A program made the translations under genes and the position numbers. 64,000 nucleotides of DNA, taken from the NCBI GenBank assembly GCA_032173965.1, contig CM063284.1, positions 131,989,125-132,053,124 of the forward strand, written 5' to 3'. Every line of letters starts with the position of its first letter. Positions within the stretch are counted from its first letter, which is position 1. Under the pieces are notes generated by a model, which saw only the letters and a list, made by a program, of their open reading frames with translations, ran no database searches and was not told the origin of the DNA. Source of the stretch: Sitta carolinensis. Its lineage: Eukaryota; Chordata; Aves; Passeriformes; Sittidae. This document shows, one piece after another, positions 63,501 to 64,000 of this stretch.

Positions 63501-64000
63501 AATTATTTCCCTAATACTTGATTTGGCTGAGGTTCAAATTCACCCATGAGAAATTCAGTAAGTAGTAAGTAGAGCTGTAAGGGACAGCACATAAGGATAA
63601 TTGGAAAAATAAAATAAAGTAAAGAAGTAATCAATATACATTACCAAAAATGTCCTTTAAGATGCAGTGTACTGGGTATCTACTTGAATAAAGTAGATAA
63701 TTAAAAAATGGGAATATGGATAAGCTGAAAAATAATTTGATCAGTGATTGAAGAGACCCAGTTGAGGTTTGAGGTTCAACACATAACTTGCTTTTACAGC
63801 TCTGTTTCATATATTAAAATCTTAGTAATGTTTCAAGAAATTTCAAGTAGAAGTTTTCTAGTTTAGCTAGAAGGTACAGCTGCATGTTCTTTCAAATAAT
63901 TGTTCTGCTATTAAACTCTTTCATTGTCCTGGAAAAAAAAAAAAAAGGCATTTCTTTCTTGTCCCATTGACAATGGGAAATAAGAATTGGGTAGAAAATA
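57567..64000. other. Start of the intron after exon H
   Basis: 6.4 kb of AT-rich intron running out of the window. No further VPS13B exon, repeat family or RNA gene was recognised. A short A-run lies near 63931-63944. Confidence 0.7.

Larger units (their letters stand above)
1..64000 (+). other. VPS13B: Central part of the VPS13B gene (introns plus eight coding exons)
   Basis: The whole window lies inside one gene on the + strand. The exons join in phase and translate into a stretch that I recognise as the middle of VPS13B: serine/proline-rich segment, then SDSITLEQTTSN, LWMQW, KLFAPDP, SELEDLSAS, GFLSLTYTKAVTKNVRHKL, SPHFLHEILLSAQAF, PMRTH, PQADNPL, LGILRDPGS and EWNMAS. VPS13B is a very large (about 4000 residues in human) peripheral membrane protein of the Golgi in the VPS13/ATG2 bridge-like lipid-transfer family; loss causes Cohen syndrome in people. 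About 430 codons are present using exon D, or 455 using exon E. From the known alternative exon 28/28b in human, exons A to H should correspond to human exons 25-31, but the numbering is inferred. Neither the start, the stop, the promoter nor the poly(A) site lies in the window. Confidence 0.95.

Noticed and set aside
1..64000. CRISPR arrays, tRNA, rRNA, bacterial operons or toxin systems
   Set aside because: No regularly spaced repeats, no cloverleaf or rRNA landmarks, no ribosome-binding sites; the exon-intron structure and CR1 elements show a vertebrate nuclear gene.

Overview
This window looks like vertebrate, almost certainly avian, intronic DNA: AT-rich, low in coding density, with CR1 LINE fragments, class II retroviral relics and short exons bounded by GT-AG splice sites. 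Eight coding exons on the + strand (15662-57566) encode a continuous central piece of VPS13B (COH1, the Cohen syndrome gene, a Golgi bridge-like lipid-transfer protein). The reading phase matches at every junction. Neither end of the gene is present: the first 15.6 kb and last 6.4 kb are intron. The LTR types suggest a songbird, but that is only an inference.

Layout. 1-15661 is an upstream intron. It holds a defective, minus-strand class II endogenous retrovirus (about 1635-6419: 3' LTR, polypurine tract, env relic, integrase, RNase H, reverse transcriptase, then an 83-bp stub of the 5' LTR), two minus-strand CR1 pieces (6991-7145 and 7972-8190) and a perfect 13-bp-arm inverted repeat near 14.4 kb. 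15662-29936 holds exons A-F, with a CR1 3' end at 26225-26822. Exon G is at 35359-35470. The next intron is 21.9 kb and carries a 1349-bp LTR with 5-bp target-site duplications (39076-40424), a 47-T tract, and a pair of microRNA hairpins on the minus strand that I recognise as mir-875 and mir-599. Exon H is at 57363-57566.

Two points deserve most attention. (1) Exons D (27044-27110) and E (27666-27807) are a mutually exclusive pair enforced by reading frame: using both, or neither, gives an early stop. They encode similar peptides, consistent with an old exon duplication, and differ by exactly 25 codons, the difference between the two main human VPS13B isoforms as I remember them. (2) The mir-599/mir-875 cluster is at its expected place, antisense inside VPS13B, but both hairpins have diverged from the human sequences as I recall them, including in the mir-599 and mir-875-5p seeds, so the locus may be re-targeted or decaying in this lineage. 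I saw no bacterial-type system, CRISPR array, rRNA or tRNA.
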